From assembly GCA_022360715.1 (NCBI GenBank), contig JAKSCG010000145.1, forward strand, positions 1 through 64,000: a stretch of DNA of 64,000 nt, written 5' to 3'. Positions 24,657 to 33,427 of the stretch are shown here, one piece after another. Both the position numbers and the translations under genes were made by a program. Within the stretch, counting starts at the first letter, position 1. Each line of letters begins with the position of its first letter. The stretch is from Halanaerobiales bacterium. Lineage in GTDB: Bacteria > Bacillota > Halanaerobiia > Halanaerobiales > DTU029. The notes under the pieces were generated by a model. The model worked only from the letters and a program-made list of their open reading frames with translations. It made no database searches and had not been told where the DNA came from.

Positions 24657-25488
24657 GGGATTAAATTTCAGCTATAAAAAAGGGACAGCTGTATTAAAAG
24701 ATATTAGCTTTCAGATTAAAAAAGGAGAAATTTTTGGTTTTTTGGGTCCGAATGGTTCCGGTAAATCAACTACCCAAAAGATCCTGACCGGCTTGCTAAG
24801 TAATTATAACGGGGAAGTAAAAATCGACGGGAGAGATATCAGGGAACAGGGACTGGAGTTATATCGGCAGATTGGAGTTTTGTTCGAATACCCCTATTTA
24901 TATAGTTCTTTAAGTGCAATCGATAATTTACAATATTTTGCCAGCTTTTACCCGGAAGAACAACGGCGGGATATCGATGAGATCCTCCAATTAGTTGATT
25001 TGAAGAAAGAATACCGGAGAAAAGTTGTCAAAAGCTATTCGAAAGGAATGCGACAAAGGACCAGCTTTGCCCGGGTCTTGCTAAGTAATCCTAAAATTCT
25101 CTTTTTAGATGAGCCAATTAGCGGGCTGGACCCGGCCGGGGCTATTCTCTTTAAAAAAATTATTAAACAGGAACAGCTTAAGGGGACTACGATTTTCATT
25201 ACCACCCATAATATGTATGTAGCCGAAGAACTTTGTAATCGTATTGCCTTTATTAGTGCGGGAGAGATCAAAGCACTCGATACCCCCCAAGGGTTAAAAA
25301 GAAATATTGAACAAGATCTGGTGGAAATAGAATACCGCTTAAAAGGCCTTGATCAGCATCTTACCTTACCGACCAGGGAGATATTAACCGGATTTTGCTT
25401 TGAATATGACGAGATTAAAAGTGTTCATACTAAAGAACTATCGATGGAAGATGTTTTTATTAAAGTTACCGGTAAGGGGTTGGAGTAA
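24634..25488 (+). CDS. ABC transporter ATP-binding protein
   Basis: A 284-residue ATPase of the ABC-2 exporter class. Walker A GPNGSGKST (about 38-46), signature YSKGMRQRTSFA, Walker B ILFLDEPISGLDP, switch His in TTHNMYVAEE. The roughly 70-residue C-terminal extension ends in TKELSMEDVFIKVTG, common in antibiotic-resistance and NatA/Ecs-like exporters. Starts at ATG 24634 (a second ATG at 24643 is possible) inside the microprotein gene. It is followed after one base by the first permease. Confidence 0.94.
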   Translation: MNRMIEVEGLNFSYKKGTAVLKDISFQIKKGEIFGFLGPNGSGKSTTQKILTGLLSNYNGEVKIDGRDIREQGLELYRQIGVLFEYPYLYSSLSAIDNLQYFASFYPEEQRRDIDEILQLVDLKKEYRRKVVKSYSKGMRQRTSFARVLLSNPKILFLDEPISGLDPAGAILFKKIIKQEQLKGTTIFITTHNMYVAEELCNRIAFISAGEIKALDTPQGLKRNIEQDLVEIEYRLKGLDQHLTLPTREILTGFCFEYDEIKSVHTKELSMEDVFIKVTGKGLE

Positions 25489-25489
25489 G

Positions 25490-26506
25490 ATGCTAAAACA
25501 CTTTGCCGCCCTACTAAAAAAGGATATTAAACTGATTATTCATCATAAATTTATTTTGATTATGCTGGGCTCGTTGCTGGTCTATAGCCTCTACATCAAT
25601 TTTGTTTATCTCGTTGAAGGGACAAAAACAGTAGAGACGAATCTCTATCTATTGTTTGCCGGCCAACAGCAGCAGTCGTTCGCAACGGATCAAAGGATCA
25701 AAATTGTGGGTAGTGCAGAGGAATTATACCAGGCCCTGGCCGCCGATCAAGATGGGGTTGGGATTCGGCTGGACCAAGACGGTCATCCCGATCGTATTCT
25801 CTTGTATCAGGTCAGCCCCAAAATAGATCGAAGCAAGGCTTTGGCCGGGTTAAATTTATTACTGGATGACGAACATCTCGGGGAAGTCCCGCTCACCTAT
25901 TTAGGGAAAGGGGACCTGGAACAAAAACAACGAGTGAACATGACCGCAGTGATCATCTTTTTTGAAATAGCCGCGATCAGTTTCCTGGGGATAGCCGCTA
26001 TATTTTTTAAAGAAAAGGCAATGGGAGTGATTAAAGTTTATGGGGTCTTGCCCGGGTCTAAATTTTTATATCTGGCTTCAAAGGTATTATTATTTCTTGG
26101 TCTGGAGATCATCTTTGCAGTAGGCATGTGTTTAATAAACCTTGGTGTCGAATATACACGGAGTATTCTAGCACAGGTAATCTTACAGGTGGTATTGCTC
26201 TCGCCGATTATGGTTTTATTAGGGTTTTTGTTCTCGCTGGTCTATCATGATCTTAAGCAATTTATTTTAGCCTATACAATCATTGTTGTGCTGGGAACCT
26301 CCCCTGTTTTTTTATTTGTTACGTCACCGCTGGAATGGACCGGTCTTTATTTATTACCAAGCTATTATGCCTTTTCAGCCCTGTACAATGCCATGCTAAA
26401 GCAACCCTATCCGGTTGTAATCTACGGTCTTGCTTGTATTGTCGTTATACTGGGGTTAAGCAGGGCAAATTATTATTTGATGAAACGAGAAATTGAGAGG
26501 GGGTAA
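25490..26506 (+). CDS. ABC-2 type permease subunit 1
   Basis: A 338-residue membrane protein: one N-terminal helix (about 20-38), a roughly 120-residue extracytoplasmic domain, then five to six hydrophobic segments from about residue 150 on, the usual ABC-2 (fluoroquinolone/bacitracin-exporter-like) layout. ATG 25490 is used because the ATPase stops at 25488; the longer frame from 25400 overlaps it without a ribosome site. Works with the ATPase and the second permease as a heterodimeric channel. Cargo unknown. Confidence 0.85.
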   Translation: MLKHFAALLKKDIKLIIHHKFILIMLGSLLVYSLYINFVYLVEGTKTVETNLYLLFAGQQQQSFATDQRIKIVGSAEELYQALAADQDGVGIRLDQDGHPDRILLYQVSPKIDRSKALAGLNLLLDDEHLGEVPLTYLGKGDLEQKQRVNMTAVIIFFEIAAISFLGIAAIFFKEKAMGVIKVYGVLPGSKFLYLASKVLLFLGLEIIFAVGMCLINLGVEYTRSILAQVILQVVLLSPIMVLLGFLFSLVYHDLKQFILAYTIIVVLGTSPVFLFVTSPLEWTGLYLLPSYYAFSALYNAMLKQPYPVVIYGLACIVVILGLSRANYYLMKREIERG

Positions 26507-26510
26507 AGTG

Positions 26511-27524
26511 ATGTTGCAGGGTATAAAATTGCAATTTAAAAGTCTGCGCCGGGATAAAATGGTGTGGGTCTCCGGTCTCTTTATCATCATACTGGCAGTA
26601 ATTATTCGGTTTTATGGCGATGGAGTGGTCATTGAGCAATCGATCGGGTATTTGGAGAATCAGTTATCTTCAGAACAAATAAACGCCCTGGAGCAGGTGG
26701 CTGAGCTACAAGCTTTTAAAGAACAGGCCATGTTGGAAAGGTATGTATTAGACCACCGCACTGATCTGATCGGGATTTTATATCATGCCCCGAGTGATCA
26801 ATTCCGTTTTTTGTTACAGGGGAATGAGTTATCAACGGGAGCTGAACAGGTAGCTGTACTGAATAATTATTTAAACAAGCGGATAGATGTTGAGCAGGTC
26901 ACAGTTGAAGTGCTGGAAAATGAAGAGGACTATGTAAAGAGATTGCTGGTCACATTGACGATATTAATGGCCTTATTCTTGGGAGCAGTATTTAATGCCT
27001 TCAATATTGTGGCCGAAAAAGAAGACAGGATTGATCTGGTCAATCAGATCTTGCCGATGAGCCGGTGGAAATATATCATCCAAAAAAGTTTGATTGGATT
27101 GCTCGCTTCTTTTGTGCTCAGTATAATTACCCTGTTAATCGTAACCGGGAGGGGAAGTCTATTGGGTCAAGCGATCCTCTTACTATTGCCGGGTAGTATC
27201 ATGTCAGCACTGCTCGGGCTGTATTTAGGCCGTCTATCCGGTGAACAAATGGAAGCAATTGTTATGACTAAAGTGGTTTTATTAGTCTTTACCTTTGTCC
27301 CGCTGATCGGTTTTTTAATCCCGGAGCAGACAGGTTGGGTCAAAAACCTTTTTTACATCTTTCCGAGCTATGCCGTATTTAATGGGATCTGGGTCTTAAC
27401 GGAAAGCCGGGCCGGTGGGGGAGTTATCCTCAATAGTCTGATCATCCTGCTACACAGCATGGTCGGCTTGCGGATTTATTATGGCTTGAGCAAAGGGACA
27501 AGATTTTCTGATAAATCTTTTTGA
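26511..27524 (+). CDS. ABC-2 type permease subunit 2
   Basis: A 337-residue protein with the same layout as its neighbour: one N-terminal helix (about 20-38), an extracytoplasmic part (40-145) and six hydrophobic segments ending in a LLHSMVGLRIYYGLSK tail. GAGAGGGGG lies 7 bases before ATG 26511; the upstream permease stops 4 bases earlier. Forms the second half of the exporter channel. Confidence 0.85.
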   Translation: MLQGIKLQFKSLRRDKMVWVSGLFIIILAVIIRFYGDGVVIEQSIGYLENQLSSEQINALEQVAELQAFKEQAMLERYVLDHRTDLIGILYHAPSDQFRFLLQGNELSTGAEQVAVLNNYLNKRIDVEQVTVEVLENEEDYVKRLLVTLTILMALFLGAVFNAFNIVAEKEDRIDLVNQILPMSRWKYIIQKSLIGLLASFVLSIITLLIVTGRGSLLGQAILLLLPGSIMSALLGLYLGRLSGEQMEAIVMTKVVLLVFTFVPLIGFLIPEQTGWVKNLFYIFPSYAVFNGIWVLTESRAGGGVILNSLIILLHSMVGLRIYYGLSKGTRFSDKSF

Positions 27525-27632
27525 GCCAATTAAGTATTGACAACTAGATATTAATCCCATATGATACCTTATATAAAGGTTATTTTTCAGGGGATGCGAA
27601 ATAAGCAAAAACAGCCAGGGAGGGGGAATGGT

Positions 27633-27923
27633 ATGACTATTTTTTTGCTTATTTTTTTTGGCTTGCTGGGAGTTAGCGGATTGATTTTCAAAGTGGATGT
27701 AGGTGTTTTTACCGGTCTGGGCTTACTTCCCTGGCAGGTGATCAAATTGAAAAAGGGTAAAAATCTTACGCTACTGATGCTCATTTTAAGTGGTGGATTG
27801 GGTAGTATTCATTTTCTTAGGGCCGGAGAATGGAAATGGTTAGTTGGTTTTATCTTAATTATCCTATATAATTACTGGGGTTATTCACAAACACAGAGAA
27901 AACAGCAAGCGGATCAGGAATAG
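27633..27923 (+). CDS. small hydrophobic membrane protein
   Basis: A 96-residue protein with three to four hydrophobic segments (IFLLIFFGLLGVSGLIF, TLLMLILSGGLGSIHFL, WLVGFILIILYNYWGY) and a charged tail. ATG 27633 has GGGAGGGGG 7 bases upstream; the longer in-frame start at 27561 lacks one. It could belong to the ABC operon as an accessory protein. No family recognised. Confidence 0.6.
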   Translation: MTIFLLIFFGLLGVSGLIFKVDVGVFTGLGLLPWQVIKLKKGKNLTLLMLILSGGLGSIHFLRAGEWKWLVGFILIILYNYWGYSQTQRKQQADQE

Positions 27924-27927
27924 GTTC

Positions 27928-27955
27928 TTGACAATAAATTACTGCTTAATATAAA
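27928..27955 (+). promoter_or_regulatory. promoter of the fmdB-like gene
   Basis: TTGACA (27928-27933), 16-base spacer, TATAAA (27950-27955). Confidence 0.7.
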
Positions 27956-28008
27956 ATATATATATTGATTTCAGTGGAATAAATCTAGAAAGAAAGGAAT
28001 GAAAAAAT

Positions 28009-28299
28009 ATGCCAACATATTTATATGAATGTGAGAAGTGTGGTCGTTTTGAAATTGTGCAAAAAATTACGGAAGACCCACTGGAAGAATGTCAGACCTG
28101 TAAATCGCCGGTTAAAAGGATTATTGGAGCACCGGGAATTATTTTTAAGGGGTCCGGTTTTTATTCAACTGATAATAGATCGAGCAGTAAGGTCGTAAAT
28201 GGTAAAGAGAAGAAAGACCAGCCAAAAGAGAGTAAAGTTGATAGCAAGAAAGAAAGCAGTAAAGAAGCTGCTCCCAGTAAAAAAGAAAAGGTATCTTAA
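28009..28299 (+). CDS. FmdB family zinc-ribbon protein
   Basis: A 96-residue protein. The first 60 residues form the FmdB zinc ribbon: YECEKCGRFE, then ECQTCKSPVKRIIGAPGIIFKGSGFYSTD. The C-terminal 40 residues are a low-complexity Lys/Ser/Glu tail, typical for the family and probably disordered. Its role (regulatory, RNA or protein binding) is not settled. AGAAAGGAATG precedes ATG. Followed by the DUF523 gene within 3 bases, so they are co-transcribed. Confidence 0.92.
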   Translation: MPTYLYECEKCGRFEIVQKITEDPLEECQTCKSPVKRIIGAPGIIFKGSGFYSTDNRSSSKVVNGKEKKDQPKESKVDSKKESSKEAAPSKKEKVS

Positions 28300-28301
28300 A
28301 G

Positions 28302-28775
28302 TTGATCCTGGTCAGTGCCTGTTTGTTAGGCAGAAAATGCCGATATGACGGGAATAACCATCAAGATCAATCCTTAAAGGAATTATTGCGGGGACAAAAA
28401 ATTCACCCGATCTGTCCGGAACTGGCGGGAGGTTTACCTATTCCCCGGCCGCCTGCTGAAATAAAAGGTGGGGACGGGGATGATGTCCTGACCGGTCAAG
28501 CCAGGGTAGTCAATCGTGATAACGAGGATGTTACCGTTTATTTTATTGAAGGAAGCAGGAAAACATTGCAGGGGATTGATCCGGAGCAGATTGAAATGGC
28601 CATTTTAAAAGCGCGGAGTCCTTCCTGTGGAGTGGGTGAGATTTATTCCGGTGCTTTTAATGGTCAATTAAAAGCTGGTTCCGGAGTTACTGCCGCTTAT
28701 TTTAAAAGAAAGGGCATCGCTGTTTATACAGAAGAAGAACTGGATAAAATTAAACAAATACTGCGTGACAAATAA
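28302..28775 (+). CDS. DUF523 family protein
   Basis: A 157-residue protein of the widespread DUF523 family, recognised by VSACLLGRKCRYDGNN at the start, the PICPELAGGLPIPRPPAEI segment and AILKARSPSCGVGEIYSG. Conserved cysteines in CLLG..C, ICPE and PSCG suggest a metal or catalytic site; the function is not established here. TTG start at 28302 directly after fmdB; the ribosome site (AAAGG) lies within the fmdB end, so translation is coupled. Confidence 0.92.
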   Translation: MILVSACLLGRKCRYDGNNHQDQSLKELLRGQKIHPICPELAGGLPIPRPPAEIKGGDGDDVLTGQARVVNRDNEDVTVYFIEGSRKTLQGIDPEQIEMAILKARSPSCGVGEIYSGAFNGQLKAGSGVTAAYFKRKGIAVYTEEELDKIKQILRDK

Positions 28776-28809
28776 CCGGACTTTTACGGTAAAAAAGTTC
28801 GGTTATTTT
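28771..28809 (+). terminator. intrinsic terminator
   Basis: AATAACCGGACTTTT pairs with AAAAGTTCGGTTATT (one G-T), overlapping the DUF523 stop codon, followed by TTTTG. Confidence 0.85.
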
Positions 28810-28905
28810 GTTCTTACAGATTTCTCCAGTATTTATTCAGTATAAAAACCGGGTAAAATGAGGCAAGATATTAAAAAGAAAAGCCTTTTAGAAAGGGGTA
28901 AGCAG

Positions 28906-29619
28906 ATGTTAAAAAACAGGGGTATTTTGAAGGTTATCGCGATCAATCTGACACTTATGATCTTGATCCTATCGGTTTTCTATATTACCCGGATTAATGC
29001 TGCTCAGCCTACTTTAACCTGGGGGAGCAGAGGGAGCAGCGTCAGGATTTTACAGAGGAGATTGCGACAATGGGGCTATTATGATGGTAGTGTTGACGGT
29101 ATTTATGGGAGTGAGTCCTATCGGGCAGTCTTAAATTTTCAACGGAAAAATCGGCTGAGGGTTGATGGGATAGTTGGCCCACAAACCTGGCGTGCCCTTG
29201 GTTATCGGGGTTCAACCAGATTGGCCCGGACCGCGAGAACAGTTTCGGGTGGGGCCGGGATCAGCCGCAGTAATGATATAGAGATGCTGGCCCGATTAGT
29301 TCATGCTGAGGCGCGGGGAGAGCCTTTTGAAGGGCAGGTAGCGGTAGCCGCAGTTTTACTGAACCGGGTTGATAGTGCTTCTTTTCCCAATAGTATTAGT
29401 GGGGTTATTTACCAACCGTTGGCGTTCGAGTCGGTGGCTAACGGCCAGTTCTATTTACCGGCTGATTCGGAAAATGTTCGAGCAGCCCGTTCGGCATTAA
29501 ATGGTTGGGATCCCACTCATGGGGCGGTATTTTTCTGGAATCCGGCTAAACCTGTTAACAGATGGATCTGGTCCAGGAGTATTATCAGGCGGATTGGCAG
29601 ACATGTCTTTGCCCGTTAA
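28906..29619 (+). CDS. sleB: spore cortex-lytic enzyme SleB
   Basis: A 237-residue secreted amidase/transglycosylase. Signal peptide (about 1-31, ending INAA), a peptidoglycan-binding repeat (SRGSSVRILQRRLRQWGYYDG...VDGIVGPQTWRALGY, about 38-100) and the Hydrolase_2 catalytic domain (DIEMLARLVHAEARGEPFEGQVAVAAVLLNR to the end, with Glu in HAEARGE as the likely catalytic residue). SleB degrades the spore cortex at germination. ATG 28906 follows GAAAGGGG; an ATG at 28858 has no ribosome site. It is followed by ypeB, its stabilising partner. Shows that the organism forms spores. Confidence 0.95.
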   Translation: MLKNRGILKVIAINLTLMILILSVFYITRINAAQPTLTWGSRGSSVRILQRRLRQWGYYDGSVDGIYGSESYRAVLNFQRKNRLRVDGIVGPQTWRALGYRGSTRLARTARTVSGGAGISRSNDIEMLARLVHAEARGEPFEGQVAVAAVLLNRVDSASFPNSISGVIYQPLAFESVANGQFYLPADSENVRAARSALNGWDPTHGAVFFWNPAKPVNRWIWSRSIIRRIGRHVFAR

Positions 29620-29648
29620 GAAGCGGGATCATAAAGGAGGTTTTAACA

Positions 29649-31013
29649 ATTAAACGGGGTTGGATTATACCGGTTATTATCGCGGTTATTGTAGCCGGAG
29701 TATTTGGCTACTGGGGTTATGGACAGTATCGAGCCAAACGAGAATTAGAGATGTTCATGGGCAATAAATATCAGCAATCTTTCTATGGGATGGTAGATCA
29801 TATTGAACAGGTTCAAGTCTTACTGGGGAAAGCCTTGGTTTCTAGTTCACCACGGCATAGCATTATGATTTTGACTGATGTCTGGAGTCATGCCAACACA
29901 GCCCAGGCCGAATTGAACAAATTGCCGCTGGCGGCCCAGACCGTCTACCAGACAGCTAAGTTTTTAAGTCAGACCGGGGATTATGCTCATGTGATGGCTA
30001 ATCAGCAGGCCGAAGGAAAGGTAATGACTACCGAAAATCGTCAGAAGTTGCAGGAACTACGCCAGCATGCGATTAAAGTGGCCGAGTCCTTGCAAGATGT
30101 CGAGAGAAGGGTCTTTGCCGGAGATATCAACTGGGTTAATCTGGTTAAACAGGCCGGTGAAAATGTCCGAGAACAACAAAAAGAAGGGGAACCGGACCCC
30201 CTAAATGGTCTGGAGGATGTGCGGGAAGAGATGGGGAAAGTACCGGTTTTAATTTATGACGGACCGTTCTCTGACCATGTAGTTGATCGCAAACCAAGGG
30301 GGCTGACCGGAGAAGAGATTGATAAGGAACAAGCCCGGACCCGGGCCAGAAAAATGGTCGATTTTAAGGAAGAGGGAGAACTTAATATCTCCGAAGGGAC
30401 TTCGGTCAACGGCAGGATAACTTCTTATAATTTCCAGGTTAAAAATGGTGACAATGAGGTCTATTCAGTCGATATTTCAAAAAAAGGGGGCCATCTGGTC
30501 AGTCTGTTAAATAACCGGGAGCCAGCCAGTTCGAAAATATCCCTGGAGGAAGCAGTTGATAAGGCGCGGGATTATCTGGCGATTAACGGTTATCCAAATA
30601 TGGAATCTACATATTCTGAGGTTAAAGATAATATTGCCTATATTTCTTTTGCCTATCAACAGGATGATACCATTTTTTACACCGATATTATTAATGTGCA
30701 GGTAGCATTAGATCAAGGCCAGATTCTGGCGGTAGAAGCCCTGGGTTATCTAATGTCACACCAGAGTAGAGAATTAGAGAGTCCCGAAATCGCGGAAGAG
30801 GAAGCCAAAGAAATGGCTCAAAATACCCTGGATGAAATTGAAAATGTCCGACTGGCGGTTATACCCCAACCGAGCCTGAAGGAGGTTTTAACCTATGAAG
30901 TAAGGGGAACTGCGGCCGGGGAGACATATCTGATTTATTATAATGCGATTACCGGTGACGAAGAGCAGATCCTGAAAGTGATTCTGGGTCAAGAAGGGAC
31001 TTTTGCCCTGTAA
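29649..31013 (+). CDS. ypeB: germination protein YpeB, apparent ATT start
   Basis: A 455-residue protein with one N-terminal membrane helix (GWIIPVIIAVIVAGVFGYWGYG), a helical domain and repeated PepSY-like domains in the C-terminal half (for example KISLEEAVDKARDYLAINGYPNMESTYSEV). YpeB keeps SleB stable and inactive in the dormant spore. An ideal AAAGGAGG lies at 29633-29640, and the codon 8 bases on is ATT; no ATG, GTG or TTG is in frame before the membrane helix, and the next ATG (29752) would remove it. ATT is a rare but known initiation codon. Expressed with sleB, 29 bases downstream. Confidence 0.9.
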   Translation: MKRGWIIPVIIAVIVAGVFGYWGYGQYRAKRELEMFMGNKYQQSFYGMVDHIEQVQVLLGKALVSSSPRHSIMILTDVWSHANTAQAELNKLPLAAQTVYQTAKFLSQTGDYAHVMANQQAEGKVMTTENRQKLQELRQHAIKVAESLQDVERRVFAGDINWVNLVKQAGENVREQQKEGEPDPLNGLEDVREEMGKVPVLIYDGPFSDHVVDRKPRGLTGEEIDKEQARTRARKMVDFKEEGELNISEGTSVNGRITSYNFQVKNGDNEVYSVDISKKGGHLVSLLNNREPASSKISLEEAVDKARDYLAINGYPNMESTYSEVKDNIAYISFAYQQDDTIFYTDIINVQVALDQGQILAVEALGYLMSHQSRELESPEIAEEEAKEMAQNTLDEIENVRLAVIPQPSLKEVLTYEVRGTAAGETYLIYYNAITGDEEQILKVILGQEGTFAL

Positions 31014-31095
31014 TAAAAACCCCTTTTTTCCTGACTGCCTTTATGTTATAATTTTACCATAAGTAATGATCAAAGGATTCAGGTAGGGGATAATT

Positions 31096-32238
31096 ATGGA
31101 GAAAGTAGCAGTAGCTCGCTGTAATAGTTATGACGAAGCGATTATTTACGATCAATTAATTGAGTTGTTGAAACCGTTTAATGGGATTAAGTCTTTTATT
31201 AAACCGGGCCAGCGTGTCTTGCTAAAAGTAAATCTGCTGATGGGCAAACCACCCGAGGCTGCCGTTACTTCCCATCCGGTGCTGGTAAAGGCGGTGGCTA
31301 AACTGGTGAAGGAAGCAGGGGGAGAGGTTATTATCGGGGACAGTCCCGGTGGACCTTTTACTACCGCCAGATTAAAAAAAATTTATCAGAAAACCGGACT
31401 GACCCGGGTGGCCGAGGAAAGCGGTGCTCAGCTCAATTATAATATTGCCGAACAGAAATTGAGTTTTCCGGACGGGAAACTGCAAAAATCATTTATGGTA
31501 GGTAAGTATATCACCGAGGCCGATTTTATTATTAATATCCCTAAGTTGAAGACCCATGGGATGACGATGTTTACCGGTGCGGTAAAAAATATCTTTGGGG
31601 CTATTCCGGGCATGATCAAGGCAGAATATCACTTAAAAACACCCAGTGTCGACCTTTTTTCACAGATGTTGTTGGAACTGGCCCTATTTATTAATCCCGG
31701 ATTAAATATAATGGACGCGATTGTAGGAATGGACGGGGAGGGTCCTTCCGGGGGGAATCCGAAAGATTTTGGTTACCTGCTGCTCAGCCCGTCTCCTCTG
31801 GCCCTCGATCTGGCGGCAGTATATCTGCTGGGGATTAAACCGCCGGAACAAGCCCCCTTAATTAAAGCGGCTAAAGAAATGGGACTGCCATCAGCTTTAG
31901 AGCAGCTCGAGTTTTTTGGTGATGAATTGAGACCGGTTGCTCAGGTGAGGGTACCGGTGATTGAGCAGGCATCGAATTTACTGGATCAGAAGCTACCTGA
32001 ACCGATTGCCCGGGTCGTGGAGTACTTACTCAGGCCAAGACCATTTTTTCGGCTAGCGAAGTGTACCGGGTGTGCGGAATGTTACCGTGCATGTCCGGCC
32101 GGGGTAATCGAGATGATCGAGCAAAAACCGCAGGTAGACCTTGCCGGTTGTATTCGATGTTTTTGTTGTCAGGAATTATGTCAGTACAGGGCTGTGGAGA
32201 TTAAAAGGCCTTTACTGGGCAAATTGCTTTTTAGCTAA
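31096..32238 (+). CDS. DUF362 domain protein with C-terminal 4Fe-4S ferredoxin domain
   Basis: A 380-residue protein: DUF362 domain (about 1-300; motifs KPGQRVLLKVNLLMGKPPEAAVTSHP, GDSPGG, NIPKLKTHGMTMFTGAVKNIFG) and two ferredoxin cluster motifs near the C-terminus, CTGCAECYRACPAGVIEM and CIRCFCCQELCQYRAVEI. DUF362 proteins are common in anaerobes; their reaction is unknown, though a redox role is implied by the clusters. GGTAGGGGA precedes ATG. It is followed after 14 bases by the phosphodiesterase gene and then ylbF, probably one operon. Confidence 0.92.
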   Translation: MEKVAVARCNSYDEAIIYDQLIELLKPFNGIKSFIKPGQRVLLKVNLLMGKPPEAAVTSHPVLVKAVAKLVKEAGGEVIIGDSPGGPFTTARLKKIYQKTGLTRVAEESGAQLNYNIAEQKLSFPDGKLQKSFMVGKYITEADFIINIPKLKTHGMTMFTGAVKNIFGAIPGMIKAEYHLKTPSVDLFSQMLLELALFINPGLNIMDAIVGMDGEGPSGGNPKDFGYLLLSPSPLALDLAAVYLLGIKPPEQAPLIKAAKEMGLPSALEQLEFFGDELRPVAQVRVPVIEQASNLLDQKLPEPIARVVEYLLRPRPFFRLAKCTGCAECYRACPAGVIEMIEQKPQVDLAGCIRCFCCQELCQYRAVEIKRPLLGKLLFS

Positions 32239-32252
32239 TGAGGTGAGTGCTG

Positions 32253-32735
32253 ATGAAGATAGGTGTGGTCTCTGATACCCATATGGCAGGTAAGAACTGG
32301 GAGCTGCCCGGAAGAATGCTTGATCAATTCAATAAGGTCGATTTAATTATCCATGCCGGTGATCTGGTTTCCCCCGGGGTGATCGAGCAGCTGTCAGTAC
32401 TGGCTCCAGTTAAAGCTGTTCATGGCAATGCCGATCCACTTGAACTACAAAGTACTCTGCCGGCCCGTTTAAATTTAGAACTGCTCGGTTATAAGATCGG
32501 GGTGGCTCATGGGCATAAACTGCGGGGACATATTATGGATAAGTTATCGTATTTATTTCCGGAAGAGGATATTATTATTTTTGGTCATACCCATAAAGCA
32601 CTTAATCAAAAGATTAACGGCCAGTTGTATTTTAACCCCGGTTCACCAACCGATCGGCGTTTGCAAGCACAGTATTCTTTTGGTATTATTGAATTAAGTC
32701 AAACCATTGTCAGTGATATTATTTATTTTAAATAA
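32253..32735 (+). CDS. YfcE/MJ0936-family metallophosphoesterase
   Basis: A 160-residue calcineurin-like phosphoesterase. Metal-binding motifs in order: VVSDTHMAG (Asp, His), HAGDLVSP, HGNADP (the usual Asn ligand is present; the family C is A), AHGH and FGHTHK. Proteins of this size hydrolyse small phosphodiesters in vitro; the natural substrate is not known. ATG 32253 has GAGGTGAG just upstream; a GTG six bases earlier is the alternative. Confidence 0.93.
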   Translation: MKIGVVSDTHMAGKNWELPGRMLDQFNKVDLIIHAGDLVSPGVIEQLSVLAPVKAVHGNADPLELQSTLPARLNLELLGYKIGVAHGHKLRGHIMDKLSYLFPEEDIIIFGHTHKALNQKINGQLYFNPGSPTDRRLQAQYSFGIIELSQTIVSDIIYFK

Positions 32736-32751
32736 AAAGGAGTGAGATTAA

Positions 32752-33114
32752 ATGGTAGTTTATGATTTGGCCCACCGGTTAGCCCGGAATATCAAGGAAT
32801 CAACCGAGTACCAAGACTTTCTGGTCGTACGAAAGGAGCTCCTGGACGACGGAAAGGCCAGCGAAATGTTGCAGGATTTCCGGAAAGAAGAGATGAATCT
32901 TCAGGCTAAAGTATTCTCCGGTCAGGAAATCAGCGAGGAAGAAAAAACAAAACTTAATAATTTAAGGGAGATTATTAATCTTAACCAGAAGGTAAAAAAA
33001 TATATTGAAGCTGAATATAGAATGGGTATTGTCATTAATGACCTGCAGGAAATAATATTTTCTGATCTGGAACTGGGTTTACCACAGGAAGAAAAAAAGC
33101 ACCCGGAAGAATAG
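32752..33114 (+). CDS. YlbF/YmcA family protein
   Basis: A 120-residue helical protein of the YlbF family: DLAHRLARNIKESTEYQDFLVVRKELL, then a long amphipathic helix and a C-terminal LQEIIFSDLELGL. In Bacillus YlbF, YmcA and YaaT act on RNase Y and on sporulation, competence and biofilm decisions; whether this single paralogue does so is unknown. AAAAGGAGTGAG precedes ATG. Its stop codon lies inside the hairpin shared with the convergent nfu-like gene. Confidence 0.88.
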   Translation: MVVYDLAHRLARNIKESTEYQDFLVVRKELLDDGKASEMLQDFRKEEMNLQAKVFSGQEISEEEKTKLNNLREIINLNQKVKKYIEAEYRMGIVINDLQEIIFSDLELGLPQEEKKHPEE

Positions 33115-33121
33115 GGTGCTT
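33097..33121 (-). terminator. terminator between ylbF and the nfu-like gene
   Basis: AAGCACCC / GGGTGCTT, 8-bp perfect stem. On the minus strand it is followed by a run of T, so it chiefly ends the nfu-like transcript; on the plus strand the T run is poor. Confidence 0.82.
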
Positions 33122-33126
33122 GACTT

Positions 33127-33348
33127 TTAAACCGAAACCACTTCTTTAACTCCGGGTACATGTTGTTTCAGGGTTTTTTCAATCCCATTTTTAAGGGTGA
33201 GGGTTGACATGGGACAACCATGACAAGCCCCCAGTAGTTTTACTTTAACTACCCCATCTTCAGAGACACTTACCAGTTCACAGTCTCCACCGTCTGCCTG
33301 GAGGCTGGGTCGTATTTTATTTAAAATTTTCTTTACTTCGTTTTCCAT
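33127..33348 (-). CDS. NifU-like (Nfu) Fe-S scaffold domain protein
   Basis: A 73-residue stand-alone Nfu domain: IRPSLQADGGDCELVSV followed by LLGACHGCPMSTLTLKNGIEKTLKQHVPGV. The CxxC of CHGCP binds a transferable Fe-S cluster used to mature Fe-S proteins. The length is typical of minimal Nfu proteins in clostridia. GGGGTG upstream of the ATG. It is transcribed alone, convergent to ylbF. Confidence 0.94.
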   Translation of the reverse strand: MENEVKKILNKIRPSLQADGGDCELVSVSEDGVVKVKLLGACHGCPMSTLTLKNGIEKTLKQHVPGVKEVVSV

Positions 33349-33427
33349 CTGGATAACACCCCTCTATTGAACTTTTCCTTAATTATAACATTATTATTAC
33401 CAAAAATAAAGTAATCTATTGATCTTT

